Positions 61,441 through 64,000 of a DNA stretch of 64,000 nt are shown piece after piece. The notes below the pieces were generated by a model. The model was not told the origin of the DNA. It saw nothing but the letters and a program-made list of their open reading frames with translations, and made no database searches. The position numbers and the translations under genes are program-made. Origin of the DNA: Eutreptiella sp. 'Long Island Sound 2002' (lineage: Eukaryota; Euglenozoa; Euglenophyceae; Eutreptiales; Eutreptiaceae). The stretch lies in the NCBI GenBank assembly GCA_964036045.1, contig OZ038397.1:19965742-20029741 (forward strand), given 5' to 3'. Numbering within the stretch: position 1 is the first letter of the stretch; each line of letters opens with the position of its first letter.

Positions 61441-64000
61441 TTGTCCGGCCCTGACAACGGACCCCCACTATGTTCTCCGGCCCTGACAACGGACCCCGAC
61501 TATGTTGTCCGGCCCTGACAACGGACCCCCACTACGTTGTCCGGCCCTGACAACGGACCCCCACTACGTTGTCCGGCCCTGACAACGGACCCCCACTATG
61601 TTGTCCGGCCCTGACAACGGACCCCCACTATGTTGTCCGGCCCGGACAACGGACCCCCACTACGTTGTCCGGCCCTGACAACGGACCCCCACTATGTTGT
61701 CCGGCCCGGACAACGGACCCCCACTACGTTGTCCGGCCCTGACAACGGACCCCCACTATGTTGTCCGGCCCGGACAACGGACCCCCACTACGTTGTCCGG
61801 CCCTGACAACGGACCCCCACTATGTTGTCCGGCCCTGACAACGGACCCCCACTACGTTGTCCGGCCCTGACAACGGACCCCCACTACGTGGTCCGGCCCG
61901 GACAACGGACCCCCACTACGTTGTCCGGCCCTGACAACGGACCCCCACTACGTTGTCCGGCCCTGACAACGGACCCCCACTATGTTGTCCGGCCCTGACA
62001 ACGGACCCCCACTACGTTGTCCGGCCCTGACAACGGACCCCCACTACGTTGTCCGGCCCTGACAACGGACCCCCACTACGTTGTCCGGCCCTGACAACGG
62101 ACCCCCACTACGTTGTCCGGCCCTGACAACGGACCCCCACTACGTTGTCCGGCCCTGACAACGGACCCCCACTATGTTGTCCGGCCCTGACAACGGACCC
62201 CCACTACGTTGTCCGGCCCTGACAACGGACCCCCACTATGTTGTCCGGCCCCGACAACGGACCCCCACTACGTTGTCCGGCCCTGACAACGGACCCCCAC
62301 TATGTTGTCCGGCCCGGACAACGGACCCCCACTACGTTGTCCGGCCCTGATAACGGACCCCCACTATGTTGTCCGGCCCGGACAACGGACCCCCACTACG
62401 TTGTCCGGCCCTGACAACGGACCCCCACTACGTTGTCCGGCCCTGACAACGGACCCCCACTATGTTGTCCGGCCCGGACAACGGACCCCCACCACGTTGT
62501 CCGGCCCTGACAACGGACCCCCACTACGTTGTCCGGCCCTGACAACGGACCCCCACTACGTTGTCCGGCCCTGACAACGGACCCCCACTACGTTGTCCGG
62601 CCCTGACAACGGACCCCCACTACGTTGTCCGGTCGTGACAACGGACCCCCACTACGTTGTCCGGCCCTGACAACGGACCCCCACTACGTTGTCCGGCCCT
62701 GACAACGGACCCCAACTACGTTGTCCAGCCCTGACAACGGACCCCCACTACGTTGTCCGGCCCTGACAACGGACCCCCACTATGTTGTCCGGCCCGGACA
62801 ACGGACCCCCACTACGTTGTCCGGCCCTGACAACGGACCCCCACTATGTTGTCCGGCCCTGACAACGGACCCCCACTACGTTGTCCGGCCCTGACAACGG
62901 ACCCCCACTATGTTGTCCGGCCCGGGAAACGGACCCCCACTACGTTGTCCGGCCCTGACAACGGACCCCCACTACGTTGTCCGGTCGTGACAACAGACCC
63001 CCACTACGTTGTCCGGCCCTGACAACGGACCCCCACTACGTTGTCCGGCCCTGACAACGGACCCCCACTACGTTGTCCAGCCCTGACAACGGACCCCCAC
63101 TACGTTGTCCGGCCCTGACAACGGACCCCCACTATGTTGTCCGGCCCGGACAACGGACCCCCACTACGTTGTCCGGCCCTGACAACGGACCCCCACTATG
63201 TTGTCCGGCCCTGACAACGGACCCCCACTACGTTGTCCGGCCCTGACAACGGACCTTCACTATGTTGTCCGGCCCGGGAAACGGACCCCCACTACGTTGT
63301 CCGGCCCTGACAACGGACCCCCACTATGTTGTCCGGCCCTGACAACGGACCCCCACTACGTTGTCCGGCCCTGACAACGGACCCCCACTACGTTGTCCGG
63401 CCCGGACAACGGACCCCCACTACGTTGTCCGGCCCTGACAACGGACCCCCACTACGTTGTCCGGCCCTGACAACGGACCCCCACTATGTTGTCCGGCCCG
63501 GACAACGGACCCCCACTACGTTGTCCGGCCCTGACAACGGACCCCCACTATGTTGTCCGGCCCTGGCAACGGACCCCCACTACGTTGTCCAGCCCTGACA
63601 ACGGACCCCCACTACGTTGTCCGGCCCTGACAACGGACCCCCACTACGTTGTCCGGCCCGGACAACGGACCCCCACTACGTTGTCCGGCCCTGACAACGG
63701 ACCCCCACTACGTTGTCGGGCCCTGACAACGGACCCCCACTACGTTGTCCGGCCCTGACAACGGACCCCCACTACGTTGTCCGGCCCTGACAACAGACCC
63801 CCACTACGTTGTCCGGCCCTGACAACGGACCCCCACTACGTTGTCCAGCCCTGACAACGGACCCCCACTACGTTGTCCGGCCCTGACAACGGACCCCCAC
63901 TATGTTGTCCGGCCCGGACAACGGACCCCCACTACGTTGTCCGGCCCTGACAACGGACCCCGACTGTGTTGTCCGGCCCTGACAACGGACCCCCAATACG

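Larger units (their letters stand above)
42450..64000 (+). repeat. 32-bp satellite array, right block
   Basis: Same 32-bp unit and orientation as the left block, running to the end of the window. Variants are again mostly TATG for TACG and CCGGAC for CCTGAC, with scattered CpG-site changes. A 1-bp deletion near 55189 shifts the phase. No gene, promoter or unique sequence is seen in this 21.5 kb; open frames here are repeat by-products. Confidence 0.98.

Noticed and set aside
1-64000. G-quadruplex or i-motif array from the C5/G5 run in each unit
   Set aside because: Runs are 32 bp apart, giving loops of about 27 nt, too long for a stable intramolecular quadruplex. The hairpin arms are the stronger structure.
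1-64000. CENP-B box in the satellite unit
   Set aside because: The unit has no match to the TTCG-A-CGGG core pattern of the mammalian CENP-B box.

Overview
The window is a eukaryotic satellite array interrupted by one retrotransposon. About 57 kb of the 64 kb is a head-to-tail tandem repeat with a 32-bp unit (a consensus unit is positions 1-32), roughly 1,770 copies on the + strand, broken by a 200-N gap at 20620-20819. No host gene, tRNA, rRNA or CRISPR array is visible. The retrotransposon type and the long homogeneous satellite indicate a nuclear genome, probably heterochromatic or centromere/knob-like. The species cannot be told; the C-rich, proline-rich coding sequence suits a GC-rich fungus or other microbial eukaryote, which is inference.

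Layout: 1-35410 is the left satellite block, with nested higher-order repeats (about 1.28 kb, 1.6 kb, 4.0 kb and 832 bp periods). 35411-42449 is a non-LTR (LINE-type) retrotransposon on the - strand, flanked by a 15-16 bp target-site duplication made of satellite sequence. 42450-64000 is the right satellite block, with 384-bp, 128-bp, 160-bp, 64-bp and about 2.1-2.2 kb higher-order repeats.

The retrotransposon has, in its own 5'->3' direction: a short 5' leader (42449-42385), ORF1 (42384-40933), an 85-nt spacer, ORF2 (open frame 40847-35943), a 532-nt 3' UTR and a six-A tail at the junction. ORF2 carries an APE-type endonuclease, a reverse transcriptase, an RNase H, a Cys/His motif and a long proline-rich tail. 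All expected catalytic acidic residues are present. ORF1 is the unusual part: its C-terminal 180 residues form an apparently complete AlkB-like Fe(II)/2-oxoglutarate dioxygenase, joined to an N-terminal region I do not recognise. Both frames are open over their full length, so this copy looks recent and possibly competent.

The most notable points are (1) an AlkB-type demethylase built into a LINE ORF1; (2) insertion inside a satellite, where uninterrupted paralogous copies of the same higher-order repeat nearby act as empty sites and support a 15-16 bp duplication; (3) an ORF2 with no AUG upstream of its endonuclease domain in any frame; and (4) the palindromic design and layered duplication history of the satellite.
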